Notes under the pieces: generated by a model
The model's database searches: none
Told to the model about the DNA's origin: nothing
The model's input: only the letters and a program-made list of their open reading frames with translations
Part shown: positions 18,877 to 27,627 of the stretch, one piece after another
How positions within the stretch are numbered: the first letter of the stretch is position 1
Layout: every line of letters begins with the position of its first letter
DNA from: an uncultured Desulfobacteraceae bacterium
Lineage (GTDB): Bacteria; Desulfobacterota; Desulfobacteria; Desulfobacterales; UBA5852
Direction: 5' to 3'
Length of the DNA: 64,000 bases
Assembly (NCBI GenBank): GCA_913060875.1
Contig: CAJXSL010000001.1
Coordinates: forward strand, 512,464-576,463
Translations under genes and position numbers: made by a program

Positions 18877-19320
18877 TTGAAACGACTATGTGTCCTACCC
18901 ATGTGTGCCATTGCCATCTTGATGATGACCTCCATTGCCAATGCGGGCGATTATGCCTGGATGCGGGATTTCAATATACGGGCCGAGGCGAACCCGTCCG
19001 ATTTCAGGGCCAGAATTGAGGGCCGCTTCAAGATCGGCGACCTGGAAATCGATGCGGTATTCGATACTGCTGATGAGCCGGCCGATGCCTACATGCTGCT
19101 ACGCTTGGGAGAAATGGCCGATGAATCCATCGAGGAGGTCATTGAAGTCTACAAGGTCAGGAAAGGGCATGGGTGGGGTAATCTCGCCAAAAGTCTGGGG
19201 ATCAAACCCGGGTCCAGGGAGTTCCACGCCTTGAAACAGGGCCAGGATCTTTATGCGGATGAAGTGAGCGGCAAGGGGAAGGGCAACCATAAAACCAAAC
19301 CAAAGAAAAAGCACAAATAG
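18877..19320 (+). CDS. secreted hypothetical protein, 147 aa, Lys-rich tail
   Basis: Begins with TTG preceded by AAGGAG (18865-18870), which fixes the start and gives a signal peptide (1-23, ending SIANA). The mature part has an acidic helical region (residues 60-95, DADEP/EEVIEVYKV) and then a motif of the type GHGWGNLAKSLGIKPGS, a pattern seen in other small secreted bacterial proteins of unknown role. The last 20 residues are almost all Lys, Gly and Asn, so the tail is strongly basic. No function is assigned. Confidence 0.7.
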   Translation: MKRLCVLPMCAIAILMMTSIANAGDYAWMRDFNIRAEANPSDFRARIEGRFKIGDLEIDAVFDTADEPADAYMLLRLGEMADESIEEVIEVYKVRKGHGWGNLAKSLGIKPGSREFHALKQGQDLYADEVSGKGKGNHKTKPKKKHK

Positions 19321-19375
19321 AACGTGTCCATATGCCCGGGGCTGATCATCCAAAGGGCCGGGTTAAATGGAACGG

Positions 19376-19432
19376 TGAGGCCTTTTCTCATCCGACTGGC
19401 TCAGGATCGAAAGGGCCTCTTTTTTGGGGCCT
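19376..19432 (+). terminator. probable terminator after the secreted hypothetical gene
   Basis: GAGGCCTTT (from about 19377) and a near-complement AAAGGGCCTC are separated by about 25 bases and followed by TTTTTT. The stem has one bulge. Confidence 0.4.
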
Positions 19433-19551
19433 CCGATTGAACCTTTTGCGAGGCTGGCGGTACCCATTTTCAAAGAAGCGGAAAAAAGATGGGCAAAATC
19501 TTGATTGGATTTGACGGGGTTCGGAAATAATACACAGAAAGGATATCTCTC

Positions 19552-20394
19552 ATGTTGAAGCGATTCGTTCTTTCGGTATCGGTACTCTTGATGGTTTCCA
19601 GCCTGGCCATGACGGTTCACAGTGCAGAAGTCAAGAAGGTCAAGCCGGGTGTGCTGAAACAGGTGCCCCAGGCCGCGCAAGTGCCTCAAAAGGTCGACAC
19701 GGACCACATTCCTAAACCTAAAGCGGATCTGGCGATTATGGTGATCCATATTTCTCCGACCGCCCCTCAGAAAGGGCAATCGGTCCGGTTTACCGCCAAG
19801 GTCATCAACAAGGGGCTGGCGCCCTCGACGGCTTCCCAGGCCGGGATCCGCGTGGGCGGCGAGACCAACCCCCAGCTTTTTCCTGTGCCGGCGCTGGCGC
19901 CCAACGCGGTGCACACCATCACCCGATGGCAGCACATGGCCTCGGCCGGTAATTTCCGGGTGACCGTTATCGCCGATGCCAAAGGCGCGGTAAACGAAAT
20001 CAAGGAGAACAACAATTCCCTATACAAAAACTTCACGGTCAAAGACATCCTGCCGGATCTTACCGTGGTAAATCCCCGGGTCGATCCGGTAAACCCGACC
20101 GTCAACGACCAGATCCGGCTCACGGCCACCCTGAATAACATCGGCGACATCCCCTCCGGCGCTTTTCGGACCGGAGTTCGAATCGGAGGGGAAAGCCAGC
20201 CCCAAAATGCCGGTTCTGTGGGCCACCTGGATGTAACCACCCCCCAGAGTCAGCAATATGTGGTGGCCCGGTTGTGGAACACCTCGCGGCCTGGAAAGTA
20301 CGTGGTGGAATTTTTCGTGGATGTGAATAACGAGGTCAAGGAGCACAACGAGCACAACAACTCCATCAAATACGTTATCACGGTGAGGCCTTAA
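19552..20394 (+). CDS. secreted protein with two CARDB domains
   Basis: A 280-residue exported protein with a signal peptide (1-25) and a Pro/Lys/Val-rich linker, then two Ig-like beta-sandwich repeats (about 62-163 and 169-277). Each repeat shows the CARDB pattern of adhesion-type domains: PDLTV or ADLAI, then FTAKVINKG/LTATLNNIG, and finally NEIKENNNS/NEVKEHNEHNNS. The two repeats align through RVGGETNP and RIGGESQP, so they arose by duplication. Probably periplasmic or surface-exposed and involved in protein or glycan binding. It has its own AGAAAGGA site. Confidence 0.8.
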   Translation: MLKRFVLSVSVLLMVSSLAMTVHSAEVKKVKPGVLKQVPQAAQVPQKVDTDHIPKPKADLAIMVIHISPTAPQKGQSVRFTAKVINKGLAPSTASQAGIRVGGETNPQLFPVPALAPNAVHTITRWQHMASAGNFRVTVIADAKGAVNEIKENNNSLYKNFTVKDILPDLTVVNPRVDPVNPTVNDQIRLTATLNNIGDIPSGAFRTGVRIGGESQPQNAGSVGHLDVTTPQSQQYVVARLWNTSRPGKYVVEFFVDVNNEVKEHNEHNNSIKYVITVRP

Positions 20395-20703
20395 GGGGCT
20401 TCTTTATTGGGTCCAGAAAACCTGCTCCTGTGGGCCAGGTCAGAAATAATTGGCTCCGCCGTAATCGTCGTATAGGCATTCAGGCGTCAGAATCCAGACG
20501 TCAGAATAAGGTTTTCGCCTTCGGCTCCTTCGGTTTTTTTCAAAAGACGGAGCGAAGCGACATCAAAATCCTTCTGGCTCCTGAATTCTGTCTTCTGATG
20601 GCTATTGTTTTTCGTGATTGGAGCATCCCCCCTTCCAGGGGGAACCCAAAGCCGGGCCCTCCGGGCCTGGATATATACGATTACGACATCATCGTGATGC
20701 CGT
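20395..20703. other. non-coding region with short direct repeats
   Basis: No supported gene. CGTCAGAAT occurs at 20485-20493 and 20499-20507 (14-bp period), followed by a CCTTCGG-repeat stretch and TTTTTTT (about 20511-20540) that could end transcription. Confidence 0.4.
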
Positions 20704-21033
20704 TCAGAGCCATTGAAAAATCAGATCGACCATAAAGATCAGGATAACGAGAATTGCCGCCAGGGCCACGAACCGCCAGTCCACGGGGCGGGGTGTGGCC
20801 CGGCGTTTTTCGGACAGGGATTTTTCGAGGTCTTCGGGCTCGAAGTCAACCGCGGAGATGACAGTGTTCAACAGATCGCCGATATCGAGATCGGTTTTGC
20901 TTTCACTTTCCACGGTGGGGTGATCGTCGTCGGCTGCAGGTGATTGCGGTCGGGGCGTTGATGGAAATCGGCCGCCGTCCGAGGGCGGGGTTTTCTTGAA
21001 AAGGGACGGGATGGATGCTTGCATCAGGCTCAT
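20704..21033 (-). CDS. hypothetical protein with C-terminal membrane anchor
   Basis: A 109-residue protein: residues 10-45 are Pro/Ser/Asp-rich and probably disordered, an amphipathic acidic segment follows (LDIGDLLNTVISAVDFEPEDL), and a single hydrophobic helix ends the protein (about 86-107). Such a tail-anchored layout places the soluble part in the cytoplasm. I chose the ATG at 21033 because CAGGGGGTG lies in front of it; the open frame continues upstream to 21114 without a ribosome site. No known family. Confidence 0.55.
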   Translation of the reverse strand: MSLMQASIPSLFKKTPPSDGGRFPSTPRPQSPAADDDHPTVESESKTDLDIGDLLNTVISAVDFEPEDLEKSLSEKRRATPRPVDWRFVALAAILVILIFMVDLIFQWL

Positions 21034-21164
21034 GGTGCACCCCCTGAATTTGTCTGAGGGATCAGATGCATACCCACTACTCCCACCGATACCGGTTTCC
21101 GGGGCGGACGTCAAGGGTTGTGTGACGCTGCCGCCTAACCCGAATATATCATAAAATCTACGGA

Positions 21165-21905
21165 TTAACGCCCGCGGAAAAGCCGTTCGGCCAGATAGCC
21201 GGGCAGGCCGGCCTTTTCAATCCGGCGGGCCGCCGCCTCGATATCGTAGGATACCCGCAAAAAATCTACCCGCCGGCTGTCCGTGTCGCAGATGACATAG
21301 CTGGCATCGGCGTTGCCGTCCCGGGATTGGCCGATGCTGCCGCAGTTGATGATGTAGCGGGAGCCGTCCGCCAGGGCGAGAGATCCATCCGAGGGCGGCG
21401 CTTTGAACTGGATGTTGAAACCGCCGGAGCGGGTGATGACGTTGGGCCGGTGGGTATGCCCCACGAAAGTCACCTGGCGTTTGGTGGCCAGAAAGGATCG
21501 CATGGCGCTGAACCAGGTGGTCACATAGCGCCACCCCTGGGGGCAGTAAGGGTTGGCGTGGCAGAAAAGCATGTCATGCAGCCGGAGGGTTTCCTCCAGC
21601 CCGGCCAGGCGTTTGTTCTGGGCTTCGCTGAGCTGATCCATTGTCCATAAGATCGCCCGGGAGGCGGCCTTGCTCATCTGGTAGGGGGAGGTTTGCCATA
21701 TGGCGGCGGCATCATGGTTGCCCAGAAGCAGGTGCAGGCGGGGCAGGCTGCTCAGCCGCTCCAGGCATTGTCCCGGGCTGGCGCCGTAGCCCACCACGTC
21801 CCCCAGGCAGACATACCGGTCTACCCGGCGGCCGGCAGCGTCATGGATAAACGCCTCCAAAGCTTCCAGGTTGCCGTGAATATCTGAAAAGACAGCCAGT
21901 CGCAT
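21165..21905 (-). CDS. calcineurin-like metallophosphoesterase
   Basis: A 246-residue phosphoesterase of the YfcE/ApaH-like MPP group with the dimetal ligands in order: Asp8/His10 (FSDIHGN), Asp36 (GDVVGYG), Asn63/His64 (GNHD), then His residues in CHANPY and VGHTHRP. Family members hydrolyse phosphomono- or diesters, dinucleoside polyphosphates, or phosphoproteins. It begins 7 bp after the Ser/Thr kinase gene on the same strand, so it might oppose the kinase, although protein phosphatase activity is only an inference from context. Confidence 0.85.
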   Translation of the reverse strand: MRLAVFSDIHGNLEALEAFIHDAAGRRVDRYVCLGDVVGYGASPGQCLERLSSLPRLHLLLGNHDAAAIWQTSPYQMSKAASRAILWTMDQLSEAQNKRLAGLEETLRLHDMLFCHANPYCPQGWRYVTTWFSAMRSFLATKRQVTFVGHTHRPNVITRSGGFNIQFKAPPSDGSLALADGSRYIINCGSIGQSRDGNADASYVICDTDSRRVDFLRVSYDIEAAARRIEKAGLPGYLAERLFRGR

Positions 21906-21912
21906 GGAAGTC

Positions 21913-23859
21913 TCATCCTTTCCCCGTGGAATCGAAACGATGCGCGTCCGGGTTCGGACGACATGGCCCTACAGGGACATCTGAGGGTTGGCGGATATCA
22001 TTCGAAAGGCCGCCGGCGGGATTATGGTCGAGATCGATGGGACAGTCCGTCTGATCAAGGAGCCGGGACGGTCGGTCAGAGGGTGCTGTGCTTTTTCCCC
22101 GAAGATCGTTTGACATGGCCTTGAAATTGCTGCGCAGTCGGCACAGCAGTGGCAGGGCTTCCGCAGCATAAAGTTTTCCCACCGCCCTCAGGTCATTTTC
22201 ATTGCGGGCCAGAATCATCCGCTCCTCCACCCGACGCAGGCATCGATGCGCATCGCTTACGCGGGCAATGGTATCGGTCCATTGGGGCTGCGCCCCGATA
22301 TCGGCGATCCAGCCGGCCAGGGGATCCGGTTGGGTTTCGTCCACCGGATCGCCCGCGGGCCCGGCCAGCAGGCCCTGAACGCGGGTCGCCAGCCAGTTGA
22401 GCTGCCGGGTCCACAAGGACAGCAGATAGCGATCGATCTGGTCGCATGTTGCGGGGGGCAGCAACCCGGGGTCGGCTTCCCAGGGGAATTCGGACGGAAG
22501 GGGCGCGTCGGCGATTTTCACCTGGCAGGGAGCCTTATTGAGCACGCGGTTGAGGGTGCGGCCGCCAAAAATGCGCCGGAACCAGGCGCGTTTCGAAACC
22601 CCCATGACGATCAGGTCGGCACCGCTTTTCCGGGCCGTCTCCACAATCAGATCGGCTGGGTTGCCCGAGCGAATGCGTACGGTGGGCATAATGCCGAAGC
22701 GGCGCAGTCGGCGGGCAAAGGCTTCCAGGCGCCGGCCCCAGCGATGGCCTTTGACTTCATCGGCGTAGCGGGTCCAGTCATCATTGTCATTGCCGGAGAC
22801 AACGGTCAGCAGGGTGACGGCGGCCCGATCGTTCAGGGCTTCCAGGAGCGCGGTTTCCACGATGGTTTCCGCTTTGTCATTGTCGTCGAGGGCCGCCAGA
22901 ATGTGGTGATAGCGGGCATCGGGCCGAGGCGACGGCGGCCGGACAGGACATGCCTGGGGTGTCCCGAATGGATCCGGTGCCGGTTCGGCACGGACCGGGG
23001 CGCCATATGCATCGGCTTCATCCAGCGCCCTGACAAAGGCGTCCACGGAAGGATAACGTCCGGTTGGTTCACGGCTGAGGGCCTTCAGGATCACGGCTTC
23101 GACCGCTTCCGAAAGCGTTTTTCGATAAGTGCGCGGGGGAATGGGATCCGTTTTCAGGCGGCGGCGCACTTTTTTCAGGTCCAGGGTGCGCTCGAAGGGC
23201 AGTTCCCCGGTCAGCATTTCGTACAAAACGATGGCCAGGCTGTAAAGATCGGTACGGGGATCGTCCCGGTAGTGCTCCAGTTGTTCCGGGGCCGCATAGT
23301 AGGGGGTGCCGTGGGGACGGGTGAAATCTTCCTGCAGCACATCCGCAGCCCCCAGCCGGCGAGCCAGACCGAAGTCGATGATCTTGATCGTATCCATGGG
23401 GGTAATGATGATATTTTCCGGCTTGATATCCATGTGGATGATGCCGCAGTCATGGATATAGGACAGCCCCTGGCCGATCTGGCGGATATAGTGCCGGGCT
23501 TTTCCCAGTGCAAGGGGCCCCGTGTCTTTCATCTGGGTGCGCAGGTCCCGGCCGGCTATGTATTCGAAGACACTGTAGGCGGCGGAGCGGTCCCGCAGGA
23601 TATGCCGGACGATGCTGGGGTGGTTGATCCGGTCCAGCACCTGGGTTTCGTTTTGAAAGTGATAGTAGACCAGGGGGGTGTTGATGATGTCCAGGGACGG
23701 CACCTTGATGGCGACGGTCTGATGCGTCAGGGCGTCGGTGCCGCGGTAGACTTCGGACAGGGCGCCGCAGAACATGGGTTTGGTAATGGTGAAGCTGTCC
23801 AGGCGGTCGCCGGGATTATGTTGGTATTGGCATGGCATGGTTTTACCCGAATTTTTCAT
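21913..23859 (-). CDS. Ser/Thr protein kinase fused to a universal stress protein domain
   Basis: A 648-residue protein in three parts. Residues 20-290 are a complete Hanks-type kinase: Lys52 (AIKVP), catalytic HMDIKPEN at 142-149 and DFG at 162-164, with an APEQ motif. Residues about 318-450 are a UspA domain with the GxSxR-type nucleotide-binding pattern partly kept (MGVSKRAWFRRIFGGRT). The C-terminal 455-570 helical region resembles a CZB zinc domain (SLWTRQLNWL, DPLAGWI, DAHRCLRRV), but the metal Cys is replaced by Asp. No transmembrane segment, unlike typical PknB. It precedes a phosphoesterase by 7 bp and probably couples a stress signal to phosphorylation. Confidence 0.88.
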   Translation of the reverse strand: MKNSGKTMPCQYQHNPGDRLDSFTITKPMFCGALSEVYRGTDALTHQTVAIKVPSLDIINTPLVYYHFQNETQVLDRINHPSIVRHILRDRSAAYSVFEYIAGRDLRTQMKDTGPLALGKARHYIRQIGQGLSYIHDCGIIHMDIKPENIIITPMDTIKIIDFGLARRLGAADVLQEDFTRPHGTPYYAAPEQLEHYRDDPRTDLYSLAIVLYEMLTGELPFERTLDLKKVRRRLKTDPIPPRTYRKTLSEAVEAVILKALSREPTGRYPSVDAFVRALDEADAYGAPVRAEPAPDPFGTPQACPVRPPSPRPDARYHHILAALDDNDKAETIVETALLEALNDRAAVTLLTVVSGNDNDDWTRYADEVKGHRWGRRLEAFARRLRRFGIMPTVRIRSGNPADLIVETARKSGADLIVMGVSKRAWFRRIFGGRTLNRVLNKAPCQVKIADAPLPSEFPWEADPGLLPPATCDQIDRYLLSLWTRQLNWLATRVQGLLAGPAGDPVDETQPDPLAGWIADIGAQPQWTDTIARVSDAHRCLRRVEERMILARNENDLRAVGKLYAAEALPLLCRLRSNFKAMSNDLRGKSTAPSDRPSRLLDQTDCPIDLDHNPAGGLSNDIRQPSDVPVGPCRPNPDAHRFDSTGKG

Positions 23860-24130
23860 GAAATTTTTTCTGCACCATAAATTTTATGCAATTATTCAGG
23901 AGTATCAACGCTATTCGGGGTATGATTTTCATGTGACCCTTTGCACCCTTCGCCGATTTCCAGAAAACATCGATAAAATTTCACCCTGCGGGCGCGCCCG
24001 GAGAAGTTTTACCGATCCGGAGTGCTTTTCCCTAAATTGCTTTCTTCATTTTCGAAGTGGCTGACGGAAACCGCCTGCTTCGGTGGAGAAACCCCACCGA
24101 ATAAATGGCCGCGGCGGTCGTCGGCCTTTT

Positions 24131-24679
24131 TCAGCGGCCCAGGGTGAAATAGCCGATCAGGATGATCAAGATAACGACGATTTCCAGCACGGTAAAGCGG
24201 TAGAGCATCATACAAATTTTGCGCTGGGACGGGTTCATTTTAAGCAGGGCCCTGTTCATCAGCCAGCGGAAAAAAAGGGTGTAGGGCGTGGTGGTCAGAT
24301 AGAGGCGCAGGTATTGGCGAATGCTCTGCAGCCAGAGGGTCAGGTTCTGCTCTTCTTCGGTCGAGAGGGGCGCCGCGGTGGTAAACCGGACATGGACCTG
24401 CTCGTCACGGGGGAAGAAATGGATGGCCGTGGCCGGCCCGCTGACCGGGGTGATCACGAATTCATGGGGCCCCGGAAAGGTCAGGGTGTATTCGAGTTCA
24501 AACGGTTTTTCCGTGGCGTGGTCTTTCAACCGGGCCTGAAGGCGGCTGCCGCTTATGGTGACCATTTCCACATGCCAGTGGGGATGCAGCCGCAGCAGCC
24601 GCTCGGGGTCGAGGATCGATTGCCAGTCCAGCGATGCATCCGCCGGCAGGGGCAGGCCCAGATCAATGGTTTTTTCCAT
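24131..24679 (-). CDS. membrane-anchored SRPBCC-like hypothetical protein
   Basis: A 182-residue protein whose first 125 residues alternate strands in the manner of a START/SRPBCC ligand-binding fold (LERLLRLHPHWHVEMV, FELEYTLTF, VHVRFTTAAPL), followed by an amphipathic helical stretch and one C-terminal membrane helix (about 158-180). The fold call is by pattern only. It overlaps the preceding USP gene by 17 bp and closes the transporter-USP operon, so it probably works with it at the membrane. Confidence 0.6.
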   Translation of the reverse strand: MEKTIDLGLPLPADASLDWQSILDPERLLRLHPHWHVEMVTISGSRLQARLKDHATEKPFELEYTLTFPGPHEFVITPVSGPATAIHFFPRDEQVHVRFTTAAPLSTEEEQNLTLWLQSIRQYLRLYLTTTPYTLFFRWLMNRALLKMNPSQRKICMMLYRFTVLEIVVILIILIGYFTLGR

Positions 24680-25142
24680 GACGCTCTCCGGGGGCCACCA
24701 GCAGGGGGACGGTCAGCAGGGGATGCAGCACCTTGTTCTGCAGCCGCGCCTTGAACCCCGGGCCCTGCTTTTTCTGGTAGGGGCCAATGACGACCAGATC
24801 GCAGGACAGCCGCCCGGCCACCTCGACGATGGTGGCTTCCACCGGTCCGAAGACGCGCTTGAATTCGCAGTCGGAGGCCCGGGGATGAGTGGTGCGGATA
24901 CGCTGCCAGTCGGCTTCGATCTCCTCGGCCAACTGCTGATCCACATGGTTGCGAAACGTGTTGCGGGTGGCCGAAGAATTGAGCCAGTCATCCCCCACCA
25001 TGACATCCCAGTCCTGGTTGACCACCGTGAGGACGGTGGCGCGGGCTTCGGTCAAGCCGGGCCACAGTTCATTATAGAAATAGTCTTCCGCCGTGCGGGC
25101 CCCGGGGGTCCCGTGGGTGCAAAGTAAAAGGTGTTGGAACAT
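24663..25142 (-). CDS. universal stress protein (UspA family)
   Basis: A 159-residue USP with the typical opening FQHLLLCTHGT and a C-terminal nucleotide-binding stretch of the form DLVVIGPYQKKQGPGFKARLQNKVL...VPLLV. The glycine motif differs from G2xG9xG(S/T), so ATP binding is uncertain. I chose the ATG at 25142 (AGGA 9 bp upstream), which matches the usual USP N-terminus; ATGs at 25160 and 25205 lack ribosome sites. It lies between a small membrane protein and an SRPBCC-like protein in a same-strand operon led by a PSE transporter. Confidence 0.8.
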   Translation of the reverse strand: MFQHLLLCTHGTPGARTAEDYFYNELWPGLTEARATVLTVVNQDWDVMVGDDWLNSSATRNTFRNHVDQQLAEEIEADWQRIRTTHPRASDCEFKRVFGPVEATIVEVAGRLSCDLVVIGPYQKKQGPGFKARLQNKVLHPLLTVPLLVAPGERHGKNH

Positions 25143-25252
25143 TGTCGATGTCCTGTTCATAAAAAAGGATGAGAGGGGGTGCCGGGCATCCCCTCCCATC
25201 CGCATATCACGTTACCTCGTCCGAAAACAGAGGTCTGGGCCTATTCGCGTGA

Positions 25253-25453
25253 TTACACCAGCCACTTGGTGAACAGCAGCACCAGAAAGGTGGTAATCAG
25301 GCAGAATGTCAGGGCCGTGAGGTCCTCGTTGCGCTCGCTGGCGAATACGGACAAGGCCCTTTCTTCCATTTCCTGGGTGTCGGCGTTCGGCTTGAAGGCG
25401 TGGGCACCCTTGCCTTCGCTGCCGGTATCAATATCGATTTTCTTGTCGTTCAT
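25253..25453 (-). CDS. small single-pass membrane protein, 66 aa
   Basis: A hydrophilic N-terminal part (Asp, Lys and Glu-rich, residues 1-42) is followed by one membrane helix (about 46-66). ATG at 25453 has GGAGG 8 bp upstream. It begins 44 bp after the transporter gene and may be a small accessory subunit. No recognised family. Confidence 0.65.
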   Translation of the reverse strand: MNDKKIDIDTGSEGKGAHAFKPNADTQEMEERALSVFASERNEDLTALTFCLITTFLVLLFTKWLV

Positions 25454-25497
25454 ATGGATTGCCTCCATCAAACCCGCCATTGCGGGATGGTTTTTGT

Positions 25498-27126
25498 TTA
25501 TTTCAGGACCACATCTTTTACCAGCCACATGACCACGAAGAAGGACAGGACGGCTTTGGTGACCCCGGAAATGATGCCCATGACCAGCGGCCAGCCCCCC
25601 GCCTGGGTGACGGCTTTTTTGGTGATCTGCATGCCCAGGCCGATGAGGCCGAAGGCAAAGAACCAGATCATGCAGTCGGTGAGCGTGGTGACGGTTTTGG
25701 ATTTTTTGTGGACCTGTTTGACGGCGTGCGCGATGGCACCCTTGACCTCGCCGGACATCTTAATGGTTTTGGCCTTGGCCTGGGCCAGGATCGACTCCAG
25801 CGCGAACATGCGATCTTGGCCGGTTTTGTCGAAAAGAGCCTTGTTGTTGCGGTCGTCAAAGTTGCCGGCAATCTGATGCTGGTGGATCAGGTCTTTGACC
25901 GCGGCATCCTGGGTCGGGTTCAATCCCTCGATCTCGCCGCCGGCATAGGCCTGGGAGAGGACCTCATGCTCCTTGTCGGTGATCCGGGTGCGGTCATTGT
26001 AGCTGACGTCGATGTATTTGCCCTTGTAATGGGTGGGCGGTGAGAAGAGGCCTACCGAAGACATGAAGAAGAGCAGCAGAAAACCGATGATGAAAATCGG
26101 GAACTTGTCCACGACCACGGTTTTGAAGCTCAGCTTCTGACCGGTCTCCTTGCCGAACCAGCCCGCCAGGACCAGTACGATGATGGGCAGGAAGAGCACG
26201 CGGGTGATGTTGAAGATTTCAGCCACCTTCAGGGTCTTGATGTCCACCGCGTTGAAGGCCAGGGCGGCGGCGGCCACCTGAGCCGAGTTGAGAATGCCGG
26301 TGCCGGCCCAGGCGCCGAACTGCACGGCGTTGAATCCGACAAGCTTCCCGACCGTGGGGAAGATGAACATGCAGAGGATGCCGAAGGAAAGGATGGTGCC
26401 GATGGTGTAGGCCATCTCCTCGCTTTTGGCCTTGACCACCGGTGCCACGGCCACCGTAGCGGAAACGCCGCAGACCCCCATGCCGGCCGACAGGACCCCG
26501 GTCATGGATTTGGGCTGCTTGAAGAGGCCGCCCAGCCAGAGCACCATGAAGACGGTCCCCAGAACGAAAAACCCGATCAACCAGATGCTGTAGACGCCCA
26601 GCTTGGCCAGTTCGGCAAAGCTGTAGCGCGCTCCCAGCATGATGACCCCCATCTTGAGGACAAAACGGGCGGTTTTAACGCCGGAGGCGGCAAAGGACGG
26701 GATGCCGATGGTATTGGTGATGAAAACCCCCACCAGGATGCCCAGGACGACGTAGTTGAGGTTGAGCACTTTGTAAATCTTGAATCCCAGGAGGGGAACC
26801 AGATTCTTGCTCATGATTTTGACCAGGGGCTCCATATACCACCGTATGGCCATGGCCAGGATGAGCAGGAAGAGGATGCCGGCCAGGGGCTGCAGCAGAA
26901 AGCGGTCCAGGTTGGTGTCTTTGGGTTCCCGGATGGAATTGACGATACCGCCGATCAGCCCGATGGCGCCGACGATCAGGCACATGGTCACCTGCATGTC
27001 CATGGACTTGTGGGTGCTGAGGTATTTCATCATCGGCAGGAGCACCCCGGTGGATGCGATCAAGCCGTAGACGATCATGATACCGCTGATGGCAAACAGC
27101 GGCATGTTGTTTTTTGCATTTGCCAT
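25498..27126 (-). CDS. YeiH/UPF0324-type putative sulfate exporter family transporter, with soluble insertion
   Basis: A 542-residue inner-membrane protein. The membrane core shows the Cons_hypoth698 (PSE) features: GVFITNTIGIP, FVLKMGVIMLGARYSF and GVCGVSATVAVAPVVKAKSEEMAY with GTGILNSAQVAAAA further on. Usual family length is about 340-360; here a hydrophilic stretch of about 110 residues (roughly 375-490, with few hydrophobics) is inserted before the last helices. AAAGGAG precedes the ATG at 27126. The substrate of this family is not well established (sulfate, taurine or sulfonate export has been suggested). It heads an operon with a small membrane protein and a USP. Confidence 0.8.
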   Translation of the reverse strand: MANAKNNMPLFAISGIMIVYGLIASTGVLLPMMKYLSTHKSMDMQVTMCLIVGAIGLIGGIVNSIREPKDTNLDRFLLQPLAGILFLLILAMAIRWYMEPLVKIMSKNLVPLLGFKIYKVLNLNYVVLGILVGVFITNTIGIPSFAASGVKTARFVLKMGVIMLGARYSFAELAKLGVYSIWLIGFFVLGTVFMVLWLGGLFKQPKSMTGVLSAGMGVCGVSATVAVAPVVKAKSEEMAYTIGTILSFGILCMFIFPTVGKLVGFNAVQFGAWAGTGILNSAQVAAAALAFNAVDIKTLKVAEIFNITRVLFLPIIVLVLAGWFGKETGQKLSFKTVVVDKFPIFIIGFLLLFFMSSVGLFSPPTHYKGKYIDVSYNDRTRITDKEHEVLSQAYAGGEIEGLNPTQDAAVKDLIHQHQIAGNFDDRNNKALFDKTGQDRMFALESILAQAKAKTIKMSGEVKGAIAHAVKQVHKKSKTVTTLTDCMIWFFAFGLIGLGMQITKKAVTQAGGWPLVMGIISGVTKAVLSFFVVMWLVKDVVLK

Positions 27127-27627
27127 TATCAGGACTCCTTTGTTGATAGGTCGTGCCGTTCCGAACAGCATCAGTGGTCTTTAGTCGCGTGTGCGGCAAC
27201 CCTCCCCCCAATGACTCTCATCAGGGCCTGCCGTGCAGGTACGCTTGGGTTGCACCCATGTCATTCCCGTAGTGTAAACGGCGTTCGGTTCGCATGGCCA
27301 AACAGTTTATCTGCTCACCTCCTTTCCGAATTTCCGCTGGTTGCATGCGTTCCGGGGCCATTCCGAATCGTATGGGGACCTCTGTCTACAACTTGCATGC
27401 CAATGGCGATTTTTTATAAATATCTAATGATTTTATTGGGTTGAAGGGATGCTTCGGCCCGATTGGATAGGGGAAGGTGACACCTTTGGGGGGCGCATTG
27501 GAGGAGGGCAAAATGCGGGGTTCGATTAATTTAATATAATAACAGGGCGTTAGACCTTACTCAAAGGCAGGTCCGGAGGTGCCCCCCTAGGTTGTCACTG
27601 CCCCCTTCGGGGGGCATTTCGCGGGAG
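27127..27627. other. intergenic region before the PSE transporter operon
   Basis: Should hold the promoter of the minus-strand transporter operon. I searched for a -24/-12 site on that strand and found none convincing. A hairpin lies at 27599-27616. The AT-rich stretch 27410-27440 is a plausible promoter zone. Confidence 0.4.
27599..27616 (-). terminator. hairpin downstream of the sigma-54 response regulator
   Basis: TGCCCCC-TTC-(G)GGGGGCA forms a 7-bp GC stem 12 bp beyond the regulator stop codon, without a T-run; a weak terminator or 3' mRNA-protecting structure. Confidence 0.35.

Noticed and set aside
27180..27215. A -24/-12 site for the PSE transporter operon
   Set aside because: On the minus strand a GG-N10-GC pair can be found, but the surrounding bases do not resemble TGGCAC or TTGC.
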